From a bacterium HR28 (GTDB lineage: Bacteria > Chloroflexota > Chloroflexia > Thermomicrobiales > Thermomicrobiaceae): a stretch of 64,000 nucleotides of DNA. The stretch covers positions 229,745 to 293,744 of the forward strand of contig BEIE01000003.1 of the NCBI GenBank assembly GCA_002898255.1, written 5' to 3'. The notes under the pieces are model-generated. The model did not search any database. It saw nothing but the letters and a program-made list of their open reading frames with translations, and was not told where the DNA came from. The number at the start of each line of letters is the position of its first letter. The stretch's first letter is position 1. Shown here one piece after another: positions 1 through 6,993 of this stretch. The position numbers and the translations under genes are program-made.

Positions 1-639
1 GATCTCTTCATGGGCAAGGACGACCGCTTCGATAAACCGATCCTCAGAGATCTCGTCTGCCTGACCCTCCACCATAAGGATCGCGTCGGCGGTTCCAGCC
101 ACGACGATGTCCATAGTGCTTTCGAGCAGCTGGTGACTTGTTGGGTTGATGACGAGTTCACCGTTCAGCTCGCCGACGCGTACTGCGCCGACGGGGCCGT
201 ACCATGGAATATCAGAGAGTGTCAGCGCAGCTGATGCACCGATGATCGAAAGGACATCTGGCTCGTTCTCTTGATCTGCGGAGAGAACCGTCGAAATGAC
301 CTGGACTTCATTACGGTAGCCCTTGGGGAAGAGAGGCCGGATTGGCCGGTCAGTCAGCCGGGCAGCGAGGATTGCAGATTCCGATGGCCGTCCCTCACGG
401 CGGAAGAAGCCTCCGGGGATCTTCCCGGCTGCGTACATCTTTTCCTCGTACTCGACAGTGAGCGGAAAGAAATCAATCCCCTCGACTGGCTGCTTGGCGC
501 CGACGACGGTCGTCAGTACGACCGTTTCGCCGTAGCGAACGAGCACCGCACCATCGGCCTGTTCTGCAACACGACCGGTTTCTATGGTGAGGATGCGTCC
601 TGCGATCTCGATGGAGCGCTCGTGGATGATCGGTGGCAT
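1..639 (-). CDS. pnp: Polyribonucleotide nucleotidyltransferase, N-terminal part (runs off the window)
   Basis: This is the first ~213 residues of PNPase, the phosphorolytic 3'-5' exoribonuclease that degrades mRNA. It is read on the minus strand from ATG at 639, with SD GGAGGAG about 12 bases upstream. The visible part is the first RNase PH-like domain. Recognisable pieces are [10 protein letters not shown] near residues 33-42, [31 protein letters not shown] around residues 53-83 (given here as separate blocks: [11 protein letters not shown], then [16 protein letters not shown]), and [13 protein letters not shown] soon after. The frame stays open to base 1, so the gene continues outside the window. 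It follows rpsO on the same strand, the order seen in many bacteria, with a terminator-like hairpin between them. Confidence 0.95.
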   Translation of the reverse strand, partial: MPPIIHERSIEIAGRILTIETGRVAEQADGAVLVRYGETVVLTTVVGAKQPVEGIDFFPLTVEYEEKMYAAGKIPGGFFRREGRPSESAILAARLTDRPIRPLFPKGYRNEVQVISTVLSADQENEPDVLSIIGASAALTLSDIPWYGPVGAVRVGELNGELVINPTSHQLLESTMDIVVAGTADAILMVEGQADEISEDRFIEAVVLAHEEI

Positions 640-700
640 GGCTCCGTCACTCCTCCATTTCTTGAGTTTGCTCGCTCATTCAGTGGCACAACCCGTACAG

Positions 701-733
701 TGAAACGGCCCAGGGTACTCGTTCCCTGGGCCG
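701..733 (-). terminator. rpsO-pnp intergenic terminator-like hairpin
   Basis: A perfect 10-bp stem (706-715 with 724-733, CGGCCCAGGG / CCCTGGGCCG) has an 8-base loop. Read on the minus strand it is followed by TTTCACTG, a short U stretch. It lies 91 bases past the rpsO stop and 62 bases before the pnp start, so it probably gives partial termination or a processing site between the two genes. Confidence 0.65.
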
Positions 734-824
734 TGCGCTCGGCGCGCGAAAGGGCTGATGCTGGGTACGCTGAACTACCCGGCGAGCAATGACAACGCCG
801 GGACGATTGTGATCGACACCGCGG

Positions 825-1094
825 TTATCCGCGGAGCCCGAGTCGTTGGATGAGTGCTTGGTACCGTTGGGCATCGGTCCGCTTCAGATAACGCAGCAGC
901 CTTCGCCGCTGCCCGACAAGCTTCATCAGACCACGGCGCGAATGGTAGTCGTGCTTATGCTCGCGCAGGTGCTCTGTGAGAATGTTGATGCGTTCCGTCA
1001 GAAGGGCCACCTGGACCTCTGTAGATCCGGTGTCCTGTTCGTGCTGGCGGAACTGCTCGATGATCGCGGCTTTCTGCGCCTTATACAACGCCAT
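825..1094 (-). CDS. rpsO: 30S ribosomal protein S15
   Basis: This is the 89-residue ribosomal protein S15, which binds 16S rRNA during assembly of the small subunit platform. The S15 signature is visible as [15 protein letters not shown] near residues 22-36, then [14 protein letters not shown] and [12 protein letters not shown] chose ATG at 1094 because it gives the usual 89 residues. A GTG at 1136 would add 14 residues with no family counterpart. It lies between the ilvC terminator and pnp and appears to have its own promoter. Confidence 0.95.
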   Translation of the reverse strand: MALYKAQKAAIIEQFRQHEQDTGSTEVQVALLTERINILTEHLREHKHDYHSRRGLMKLVGQRRRLLRYLKRTDAQRYQALIQRLGLRG

Positions 1095-1153
1095 CGCTTC
1101 GCGAATCCCCCGATCGCTGTGCGCTCCCTGCGCCACACATCCACAACACCAGC

Positions 1154-1162
1154 AGTATAGCA
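1154..1162 (-). promoter_or_regulatory. Probable rpsO extended -10 promoter
   Basis: Minus-strand TGCTATACT is an extended -10 element (TGn plus TATACT). It lies ~60 bases upstream of the rpsO ATG and just after the ilvC terminator. No good -35 box is seen at 17-18 bases, which fits the extended -10 class. Confidence 0.45.
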
Positions 1163-1183
1163 GAGAGAACGTACCGGTGCCGC

Positions 1184-1220
1184 AAAAAGAGCGCTCCGGG
1201 AAAATCCCCGGAGCGCTCTT
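1184..1220 (-). terminator. Rho-independent terminator of the ilvBNC operon
   Basis: A perfect 14-bp GC-rich stem (1187-1200 with 1207-1220, AAGAGCGCTCCGGG / CCCGGAGCGCTCTT) has a 6-base loop and runs straight into TTTTT when read on the minus strand. It starts 14 bases past the ilvC stop. Confidence 0.92.
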
Positions 1221-1234
1221 GAACCCCTCCTGCG

Positions 1235-2242
1235 TCAGGATGGGATCTGGCGTTGCTTGAGCCAGGGCATCATGGCGCGGAGACGCTCGCCGACCTCCTC
1301 AATCGGATGCTGGAGGTGTTCCTGGCGGAGTCGGTAGAAGTTCGGCCGGCCGGCCTCATTTTCCGCGATCCACTGTTGTGCGAAACGACCTGTCTGGATG
1401 TCCTGAAGGATCTGGTGCATGGTTTCCCGGACGTGGTCGTCGATAATCTTCGGACCACTCACGTAGTCGCCGTACTCGGCGGTATCACTCACGGAGTAGC
1501 GCATGAACTTGAGACCGCCTTCGTAGATCAGGTCGACGATCAGCTTGAGTTCGTTCAGCACTTCGAAATAGGCGATCTCAGGCTGATAACCGGCCTCGAC
1601 CAGCGTCTCGAAACCGGCCTGGATGAGATGGCTCACACCCCCGCAGAGCACGGCTTGTTCGCCAAAGAGGTCGGTCTCGGTTTCCTCCTTGAATGTTGTC
1701 TCAATCACCCCAGCCTTCGTGCAGCCGAGTCCCTTGGCGTAGGCCAACGCGATCTGTTTGGCTTGGCCACTCGCGTCCTGATGCACCGCCAAGAGTGCCG
1801 GGACACCGATCCCCTGGACGTAGAGATCACGCAAGATGTGCCCTGGACTCTTGGGCGCTACCATGGCTACGTCGATATCAGCCGGGGGCACGATGCGCCC
1901 ATAGTGGATGTTGAAGCCGTGGGCGAACATGAGGAGCTTACCTGGCCGGAGCTCAGGAGCTACGCTCTCCTCGTACACGCCTTTCTGGACGTGGTCAGGC
2001 ATGAGCATGGAGATGATGTCCGCGCGGGCTGCTGCTTCACGCGGTGTCAAGACTTCAAAGCCGTCGGCTTGGGCTCGTTCCCGGCTGCGGCTGCCCTCGT
2101 GTAGACCCACAACGACCTGCACACCGCTATCACGAAGGTTCTGGGCATGGGCATGCCCCTGGCTCCCGTAGCCGAGAATCGCCACCGTTTTGCCGGCCAG
2201 GAACTGCAGATCGGCATCTTTATCGTAATAGATCGTCGCCAT
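1235..2242 (-). CDS. ilvC: Ketol-acid reductoisomerase (NADP+), class I
   Basis: IlvC catalyses the Mg2+-dependent isomerisation and NADPH-dependent reduction of acetolactate or acetohydroxybutyrate, the second common step of Val/Ile/Leu synthesis. The 335 residues fit the short class I form. The Rossmann motif [13 protein letters not shown] lies near residues 24-36. The loop [11 protein letters not shown] carries Ser and Arg residues expected to contact the NADPH phosphate. Later motifs are [17 protein letters not shown], the metal-binding region [16 protein letters not shown], and [18 protein letters not shown]. The family's VAPKGPGH reads VAPKSPGH here, a mild variation. ATG at 2242 has SD GGAGGG. 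It is the last gene of ilvBNC, 45 bases after ilvN. Confidence 0.96.
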   Translation of the reverse strand: MATIYYDKDADLQFLAGKTVAILGYGSQGHAHAQNLRDSGVQVVVGLHEGSRSRERAQADGFEVLTPREAAARADIISMLMPDHVQKGVYEESVAPELRPGKLLMFAHGFNIHYGRIVPPADIDVAMVAPKSPGHILRDLYVQGIGVPALLAVHQDASGQAKQIALAYAKGLGCTKAGVIETTFKEETETDLFGEQAVLCGGVSHLIQAGFETLVEAGYQPEIAYFEVLNELKLIVDLIYEGGLKFMRYSVSDTAEYGDYVSGPKIIDDHVRETMHQILQDIQTGRFAQQWIAENEAGRPNFYRLRQEHLQHPIEEVGERLRAMMPWLKQRQIPS

Positions 2243-2287
2243 CGGTTGTCATACCCTCCGTTCGAATCAGTTCTCCGTACACGCGTT

Positions 2288-2815
2288 TCATGCTACAACG
2301 GGCTGCGGAACCGTCGCAACTACTCGCGTACCGCGTGCCATCGCAATGACGCCGGAGCGTGCCAGTTCCTTGATTCCGTAGGAGCGGACCATCGTGATCA
2401 AGGAATCGATCTTGTCTGGCGGCCCCGTCACCTCGATGATGAGCGAATCTGGGGTTGCATCGACGATGCGTGCCTGATAGACATCGGTGACCAACCGCAT
2501 GATGTCACTACGATTCCGATCAGTTGCGGTCACCTTGATGAGCGCAAGCTCCCGCTGGATGAGGTTCTCGTCAGTCACATCCGTGATCTTGATGACCTCA
2601 AGAATTTTGTACAACTGCTTGACAAGTTGTTCGATCTTCCGATCGTCACCCTGCGCGACGAGTGTGATGCGCGAGAGCCCGGGTGTTTCCGAATGACCAA
2701 CCGCGATCGAATCGATGTTAAAACCGCGCTGGCGGAAGAGACTGACGATCCGATTCATCACTCCTGGCTTGTCTTCGACCAGCACGACGAGTGTATGACT
2801 TCGCACGCTCACCAT
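2288..2815 (-). CDS. ilvN: Acetolactate synthase, small (regulatory) subunit
   Basis: IlvN is the regulatory subunit of acetohydroxyacid synthase; it activates IlvB and confers valine feedback inhibition. The 175 residues begin with an ACT domain (HTLVVLVEDKPGVMNRIVSLF, residues 7-27, read as HTLVVLVEDKPG then VMNRIVSLF). This is followed by RGFNIDSIAVGHSETPGLSR and a C-terminal half with the family pattern IVDATPDSLIIEVTGPPDKID. Its start overlaps the end of ilvB by 7 bases, which implies translational coupling and matched subunit output. Confidence 0.95.
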   Translation of the reverse strand: MVSVRSHTLVVLVEDKPGVMNRIVSLFRQRGFNIDSIAVGHSETPGLSRITLVAQGDDRKIEQLVKQLYKILEVIKITDVTDENLIQRELALIKVTATDRNRSDIMRLVTDVYQARIVDATPDSLIIEVTGPPDKIDSLITMVRSYGIKELARSGVIAMARGTRVVATVPQPVVA

Positions 2816-4545
2816 TCCCCCTCAACCTGGTACTCGTCAATCATGTCCCGGAACGTTCCACCGGACGGGATCATCGGGAACACGTTCTCTTCCTGATTCA
2901 CAACGAACTCGATGAGTGCGGGTCCGCGGAAAGAACGGGCCCACAGGATGGCCTCGTCGACCTCGCCCGGACGTGTGACCCGCCGTGCTGCCATCCGGTA
3001 GGCCTGACCCAGCAGGACATAGTCCGGGCTCGAGATCGGCGTCTCCGAATAGTTTCGGTTGTGGAAGAGCTGCTGCCACTGCCGGACCATGCCGAGGTAG
3101 CCATTGTTGATGATCGCCACTTTGACGTTGAGTTGTTCGTCGACGATCGTCGCGAACTCGTTCAAGGTCATTTGCACACCACCGTCGCCGACGACCGCCC
3201 ACACCTCGGCCTCGGGGCGCCCGATCGCAGCTCCCATCGCGGAGGGGACGCCGAAGCCCATGGCACCCAGGCCGCCGGAACTGATCCACTGCTTCGGGAT
3301 GTCGCACTTGTACAGCTGGGCCGTCCACATTTGATGCTGGCCCACATCGGTCGTGACGATCGCTTTCCCCTCCGTGAGCGCGTGGAGCCGCGCGATGACG
3401 TACTGCGGCTGGAGGATGCCATTCGGTCCGGATGGCTCGGTGCGGATTGGCCGGTACCAGCTTCGGATCAGGCTCAGCCAGTCGTCATGCTCCAGCGGTT
3501 CAAGTTCTTCGAGCAGGAGGCGCAGCGCTTCGCGTGCATCGCCGACAACCGGCACTTCTGTCTTGAGCACCTTGCCGATCTCTGCCGGATCGATGTCGAT
3601 GTGGATGATCTTCGCATTGGGCGCGAACTCGCTCGGTCGGCCTGTCACTCGATCGTCGAAGCGCATCCCGATCCCAATGATCAGGTCTGCCTCGTGGATG
3701 GCGCGATTTGCGTGGGCATGCCCATGCATTCCGACCATTCCGAGGCACAGCGGGTGAGAAGCTGGAAAGCCACTAATGCCCAGGAGCGTCAGGCCGACCG
3801 GAATTTGCGTGCGTTCGGCAAAGCGCACGAGCTCCTCTGTCGCTCCGCTTATGAGGATGCCGTGACCAGCCAAGATGAGGGGACGCTTGGCTTGGCGAAT
3901 AAGTTCGGCCGCGCGTCGGATTTGCCGTCGGTGCGGCACGATAGTGGGGCGATAGCCAGGGAGATGAAGTTCCTGGCGTGGGGCAAGGTAACCCTTAGCG
4001 AGCTGGACGTCTTTGGGGATGTCGATGAGTACAGGTCCCGGGCGACCAGAGCGAGCAAGGTAGAAAGCCTTCTGAATTGCAGGGCCGATCTCCTCCACGC
4101 TGCGGATCACCATGTTGTATTTGGTGATCGGCAATGTGATACCGGTGATGTCAGTTTCCTGGAAGGCGTCCATTCCAATCACGCTTTGCGGGACCTGGCC
4201 GGTAATGGCGACGATGGGGATCGAGTCCATCATGGCATTGGCGATCCCCGTGACCAGATTGGTCGCCCCAGGGCCAGAGGTGGCCATGCAAACTCCCACC
4301 TTACCGGTCGCACGCGCATAACCGTCCGCGGCGAACGCAGCGGACTGCTCGTGTCGAACCAGGACGTGGTGGATCGGATAGTGCGGTAACGCGTCATACA
4401 CTGGGAGAATTGCACCGCCGGGATAGCCAAAAATGACCTCCACCCCTTCACGCACCAGGGCCTGTAAAACGAGGTGCGCTCCCAGCTGTGGTTCGCGCTG
4501 CGGTTCCTCACTGACTTGCTGTCGCTCACGTGTCTCAATTGCCAT
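2809..4545 (-). CDS. ilvB: Acetolactate synthase, large (catalytic) subunit
   Basis: IlvB is the ThDP- and FAD-dependent acetohydroxyacid synthase catalytic subunit (578 residues). It condenses pyruvate with pyruvate or 2-oxobutyrate. The N-terminal domain has VIFGYPGGAILPVYD and the catalytic Glu66 in VRHEQSAAF. A central FAD/regulatory domain follows, then the C-terminal ThDP domain with GDGGVQMTLNEFATIV and the metal ligands up to INNGYLGM. ATG at 4545 has SD GGGAGG about 9 bases upstream. The gene heads ilvBNC and sits directly below an attenuator. The SD is complementary to CCTCCC in the attenuator stem, so initiation might be controlled as well. Confidence 0.96.
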   Translation of the reverse strand: MAIETRERQQVSEEPQREPQLGAHLVLQALVREGVEVIFGYPGGAILPVYDALPHYPIHHVLVRHEQSAAFAADGYARATGKVGVCMATSGPGATNLVTGIANAMMDSIPIVAITGQVPQSVIGMDAFQETDITGITLPITKYNMVIRSVEEIGPAIQKAFYLARSGRPGPVLIDIPKDVQLAKGYLAPRQELHLPGYRPTIVPHRRQIRRAAELIRQAKRPLILAGHGILISGATEELVRFAERTQIPVGLTLLGISGFPASHPLCLGMVGMHGHAHANRAIHEADLIIGIGMRFDDRVTGRPSEFAPNAKIIHIDIDPAEIGKVLKTEVPVVGDAREALRLLLEELEPLEHDDWLSLIRSWYRPIRTEPSGPNGILQPQYVIARLHALTEGKAIVTTDVGQHQMWTAQLYKCDIPKQWISSGGLGAMGFGVPSAMGAAIGRPEAEVWAVVGDGGVQMTLNEFATIVDEQLNVKVAIINNGYLGMVRQWQQLFHNRNYSETPISSPDYVLLGQAYRMAARRVTRPGEVDEAILWARSFRGPALIEFVVNQEENVFPMIPSGGTFRDMIDEYQVEGEW

Positions 4546-4578
4546 TCCGCCTGACCTCCCTTCATGACCCCTGGATAT

Positions 4579-4610
4579 ATCGCGAGCCTCCCGCTGGGGA
4601 GGCTCGCGAT
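4579..4610 (-). terminator. Attenuator hairpin (3:4 stem) upstream of ilvB
   Basis: A perfect 14-bp stem, ATCGCGAGCCTCCC (4579-4592) with GGGAGGCTCGCGAT (4597-4610), has a 4-base loop. It ends 33 bases before the ilvB start. Read on the minus strand it is followed by ATATCC rather than a U run. It may therefore work with Rho or by masking the ribosome site instead of as a textbook intrinsic terminator. Its 5' arm is also complementary to the leader segment at 4651-4665. Confidence 0.75.
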
Positions 4611-4725
4611 GCGCTTCGTCTTTGTTCAGTGTCTTGGTCCGCGCTCGCTCAGCCTCCCGCCAGCGGCAGGCCCGTAAGGATGAGAATTACTACTACGAGG
4701 CTGAGGAAGCACGTCCAGGCTGAGG
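4611..4725 (-). promoter_or_regulatory. Attenuator control segments 1 and 2 (alternative pairings)
   Basis: Read on the minus strand, segment 1 (CCTCAGCCTCG, 4706-4696) overlaps the entry to the Val/Ile/Leu codon run. It can pair nine bases with segment 2 (GAGGCTGAG, within 4659-4648). Segment 2 (CGCTGGCGGGAGGCT, 4665-4651) can instead pair with AGCCTCCCCAGCG, the first arm and loop of the downstream hairpin. This is the protector / antiterminator / terminator logic of peptide-leader attenuation. A ribosome stalled on the codon run covers segment 1, freeing segment 2 to disrupt the terminator. Confidence 0.75.
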
Positions 4726-4801
4726 TGGCGGGCACACCCTCAGAACCAGCTAGTCGCTGGTCGCTTTCTCTCAAACCTTGTGGCCGCCGCCTCGTTTCCA
4801 T
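4649..4801 (-). CDS. ilvBNC leader peptide (50 residues)
   Basis: A small reading frame runs from ATG at 4801 to TGA at 4649, with GTGGAG as SD 5 bases upstream. Residues 33-42 read LSLVVVILIL, and residues 36-42 (bases 4696-4676) are an unbroken run Val-Val-Val-Ile-Leu-Ile-Leu. These are the end products of the downstream operon. The frame starts ~30 bases after the inferred transcription start and stops inside segment 2 of the attenuator, as leader peptides do. The hydrophobic run could also be read as a membrane segment, but promoter, codon content, stop position and hairpins together favour a regulatory peptide. Confidence 0.8.
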   Translation of the reverse strand: METRRRPQGLRESDQRLAGSEGVPATSAWTCFLSLVVVILILTGLPLAGG

Positions 4802-4837
4802 GGAACTCCACCCGGGACTGCTCTTTGTCCCTATCGC

Positions 4838-4866
4838 AGCCTACCAGAGGAGTCGCCTCGTGTCAA
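4838..4866 (-). promoter_or_regulatory. Promoter of the ilv leader and ilvBNC
   Basis: Minus-strand TTGACA (4866-4861), 17-base spacer, TAGGCT (4843-4838). The predicted start near 4831 leaves a ~286-base leader before ilvB. Confidence 0.8.
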
Positions 4867-5149
4867 GCGTTGAGTGGGCTGAAAGATGAACAAGACATGG
4901 ATTTCCCCAACAACCGGCAGAGACAACAAGTGCGTTCCGGGGGAGCGAGGATCACGGGAACCTCCTCGGTTACCGTTGAGCGAACTGTCTCTGATAAAGG
5001 ATAAATGGTGAGCTGAAACTGTCCGCTTGTGCGCTGGACTTGCGTTCAGATGCACGGAGTCTTAGCATTCAGTGCTATGAAAAGGCACTTTCTCGCCGCT
5101 CTGATGCGGCGGATTGGCGCCAGACCACACTGGTGTCACCCCAAAGCGG
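4867..5149. other. Intergenic stretch, no gene recognised
   Basis: These 283 bases lie between the ilv promoter and the stop of the hypothetical gene transcribed towards it. I see no convincing reading frame, no T-box signature and no U-tailed hairpin on either strand. Confidence 0.5.
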
Positions 5150-5734
5150 TTAGAGCATCCGTCCTGGTTGACGACGGGCGGCTTGCCGAAACGTTTCCAC
5201 GTCTTTGCGAGCAAGACGGGCGATCTCCCGAGTCAATTCCTCGATGCGATCCAAAACACTGGCAAGGTACTCATCGGGAGTGCCTGCTTCCACACCAGCG
5301 GTCGGATCCAAAGGATCTCGCCAAATTGCGACGGAACCCGTTTCGCTGTCGACGCGGAGGAGAGGGGCGAACGCGCTCGCATGCTCTTTGCGGTCGAGCC
5401 ACCAAAGCCAGCCGACCCGAGGACGCAAATGTTCCTCGACCAAGTCGAGGACTGCGCTCTCCGCTTGAACTGCGACAAACCGAGCGCGCAGGTTACGCCA
5501 GGTGACTCGTTCCGCGGGGAGAGGCTGCGGGAGGAGCAGATTGAAGCCATGCAAGGCTGCAGTGAGCGTCTTCAGTGCCTGGTCAATGACTGCGCAGGTC
5601 GCTGACTCGGCGAGCGAAGGCCGGTGTGTTCGCAGTGCATCGACGACGAGCGTCAGTTGATCGCGGGCGCCCGCCAAGCGTAAGGCAATTTGCGTCTCAT
5701 TCGGCAGCTTGAGAATGGCCGGATCGTCTGTCAC
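5150..5734 (-). CDS. Hypothetical protein (194 residues)
   Basis: I do not recognise a family. The protein is soluble and probably mostly helical in its N-terminal half. Its middle contains a Trp-rich patch, RVGWLWWLDRKEHA near residues 107-120, and then VAIWRDPLDP. The C-terminal part (DEYLASVLDRIEELTREIARLARKDVETFR, taken as DEYLASVLDRIEEL then TREIARLARKDVETF) looks like an amphipathic helix or short coiled coil. No signal peptide or membrane segment is seen. It starts at GTG 5734 with SD AGGAG and has its own promoter. Regular composition, SD and promoter argue that it is real. Confidence 0.7.
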   Translation of the reverse strand: MTDDPAILKLPNETQIALRLAGARDQLTLVVDALRTHRPSLAESATCAVIDQALKTLTAALHGFNLLLPQPLPAERVTWRNLRARFVAVQAESAVLDLVEEHLRPRVGWLWWLDRKEHASAFAPLLRVDSETGSVAIWRDPLDPTAGVEAGTPDEYLASVLDRIEELTREIARLARKDVETFRQAARRQPGRML

Positions 5735-5762
5735 GAATCTCAGCTCCTACTCACACATGCTC

Positions 5763-5791
5763 AGTATGTCCGAGAGCCGTGCGGGATACAA
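5763..5791 (-). promoter_or_regulatory. Promoter of the 5150-5734 hypothetical gene
   Basis: Minus-strand TTGTAT (5791-5786), 17-base spacer, CATACT (5768-5763), ending 28 bases before the GTG start. Confidence 0.55.
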
Positions 5792-6003
5792 GAGATTCTG
5801 ACCGTACCCTATCATCGAGGTTCTGCCTGCACCGGGTACGTGACGCGCGATCCAGCCTGCGCCAGATGGAAACGTCCTTCACTCATCCAGATGGTCAAAC
5901 GAGAGGAGGTTCTGGATGCGCACGAAAGTGCCGTGAAATCCAGTGATCCCTCTTCACGCTGTTGTGTTTCTGGCGCTGTAGAGAGATGGATCGGTGCATG
6001 ACG

Positions 6004-6039
6004 GAAGCGCCTGTTCCCTTGGCTGCGTACAGGCGCTTC
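6004..6039. other. Orphan hairpin between divergent promoters
   Basis: An 11-bp stem (GAAGCGCCTGT 6004-6014 with ACAGGCGCTTC 6029-6039) has a 14-base loop. It lies in the ~295-base stretch between the two divergent promoters, where neither neighbour's transcript should reach. It could belong to a small RNA or to a degraded sequence. I see no supported gene in 5792-6086. Confidence 0.4.
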
Positions 6040-6086
6040 TTCCGAGAGCAATTCGATCTCGTTCCAATACCAGAATGTCAACACTC

Positions 6087-6115
6087 TTGACGAGGCGGAA
6101 CAACTTGCCTACGAT
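6087..6115 (+). promoter_or_regulatory. Promoter of the two-component operon
   Basis: TTGACG (6087-6092), 17-base spacer, TACGAT (6110-6115), ~73 bases upstream of the response regulator start. Confidence 0.6.
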
Positions 6116-6188
6116 GAAAGTGCTGCGGGTCAGGTCGACGAATGACGGTTAGCAGTGCCCGAGTTTATTGGGCAGTGAGGGTGGAGCT

Positions 6189-6887
6189 ATGGGTAAGCGG
6201 CTCGTACTCGTCGTCGACGACGACCCGTCGATCCAACGACTCCTGCGCGCAGCGCTTACCTTGCGAGGGTACAGCGTTGTGGTCGCAGGAACCGCGAAAG
6301 GCGCGCTCGAGGCGCTGGATCGGCATGAACCCGATCTTGTGCTTTTGGACATTATCCTCCCGGACCGCAGCGGATTTGAGGTCCTTCAGGATATCCGCGC
6401 GCGAAGCACGATTCCAATCATCTTGATCAGTGCACGGGTCGCCCCGGAAGACCGTGTCTTGGGACTGGAACTAGGGGCCGACGATTATGTGACGAAGCCG
6501 TTTCACCTCGACGAACTTCTGGCCCGGATCGCTGCGGTTCTTCGTAGGGCATGCCGCAACACACCACAGCAGACGGTTCTTCACTATGATCACGTGACGA
6601 TCGATCTCCAGAATCGGCGCGTCTACGTCGATGGCCAGGAAGTTCGCCTCAGTCGAACGGAGTGGGCACTCCTCGAGCAGCTCGCGCGGAATCCCGGCCG
6701 TGTCATGCGGCATGCTGAGCTCCTCAGCCACGTGTGGGGACCGGAGTTCGTGCGCGAGACGTACTATCTGCGTACGTGGGTCAGTCGCCTGCGTTCGAAG
6801 CTCCGAGACGAGGAGCCACATCGAGTCATCGTGACCCGACCCGGACTTGGATATCAGCTGGCCGAACCCCCAGCAGTATCCGCTTGA
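6189..6887 (+). CDS. OmpR/PhoB-family response regulator (KdpE-like)
   Basis: This is a DNA-binding response regulator of 232 residues. The receiver domain (1-~120) has the acidic pocket VVDDDP at residues 8-13, phosphoacceptor Asp54 in LLDIILPD, and Lys103 in DDYVTKPF. The C-terminal winged-helix domain shows the OmpR pattern LSRTEWALLEQLARNPGRVM, then LLSHVWGPEF, YLRTWVSRLRSKL and TRPGLGYQL. I chose ATG at 6189 (SD GGTGGAG) over an upstream TTG at 6168. The kinase gene follows on the same strand and is its likely partner. Spacing and motifs resemble KdpE, but no kdp genes are in view, so the target is unknown. Confidence 0.88.
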   Translation: MGKRLVLVVDDDPSIQRLLRAALTLRGYSVVVAGTAKGALEALDRHEPDLVLLDIILPDRSGFEVLQDIRARSTIPIILISARVAPEDRVLGLELGADDYVTKPFHLDELLARIAAVLRRACRNTPQQTVLHYDHVTIDLQNRRVYVDGQEVRLSRTEWALLEQLARNPGRVMRHAELLSHVWGPEFVRETYYLRTWVSRLRSKLRDEEPHRVIVTRPGLGYQLAEPPAVSA

Positions 6888-6993
6888 GGCCCGCAGGCGT
6901 TGTGCCGGGACAGCCCACATGCGGGACCGTCTCGGTACGCCGTCCCTCTTCACGATAAAAGAGCGATGGCCGCATACCAGGTGGGGGTACGGG

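Noticed and set aside
2837..4389. Long open frames opposite ilvB, pheT and other conserved genes
   Set aside because: They are antisense shadows produced by GC-rich codon bias; the opposite strand carries clear conserved motifs.
4546..5149. T-box riboswitch upstream of ilvB
   Set aside because: No AGGGTGG-type T-box sequence or specifier loop was found; the codon run and alternative stems explain the leader better.
5914..5934. Six-codon frame with a perfect SD (AGGAGG) before the response regulator
   Set aside because: It lies upstream of the likely promoter at 6087-6115, so it should not be in that transcript; probably chance.
5812..6084. 90-residue minus-strand frame between the divergent promoters
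   Set aside because: No SD and no family-like pattern, and it spans the orphan hairpin; not supported.
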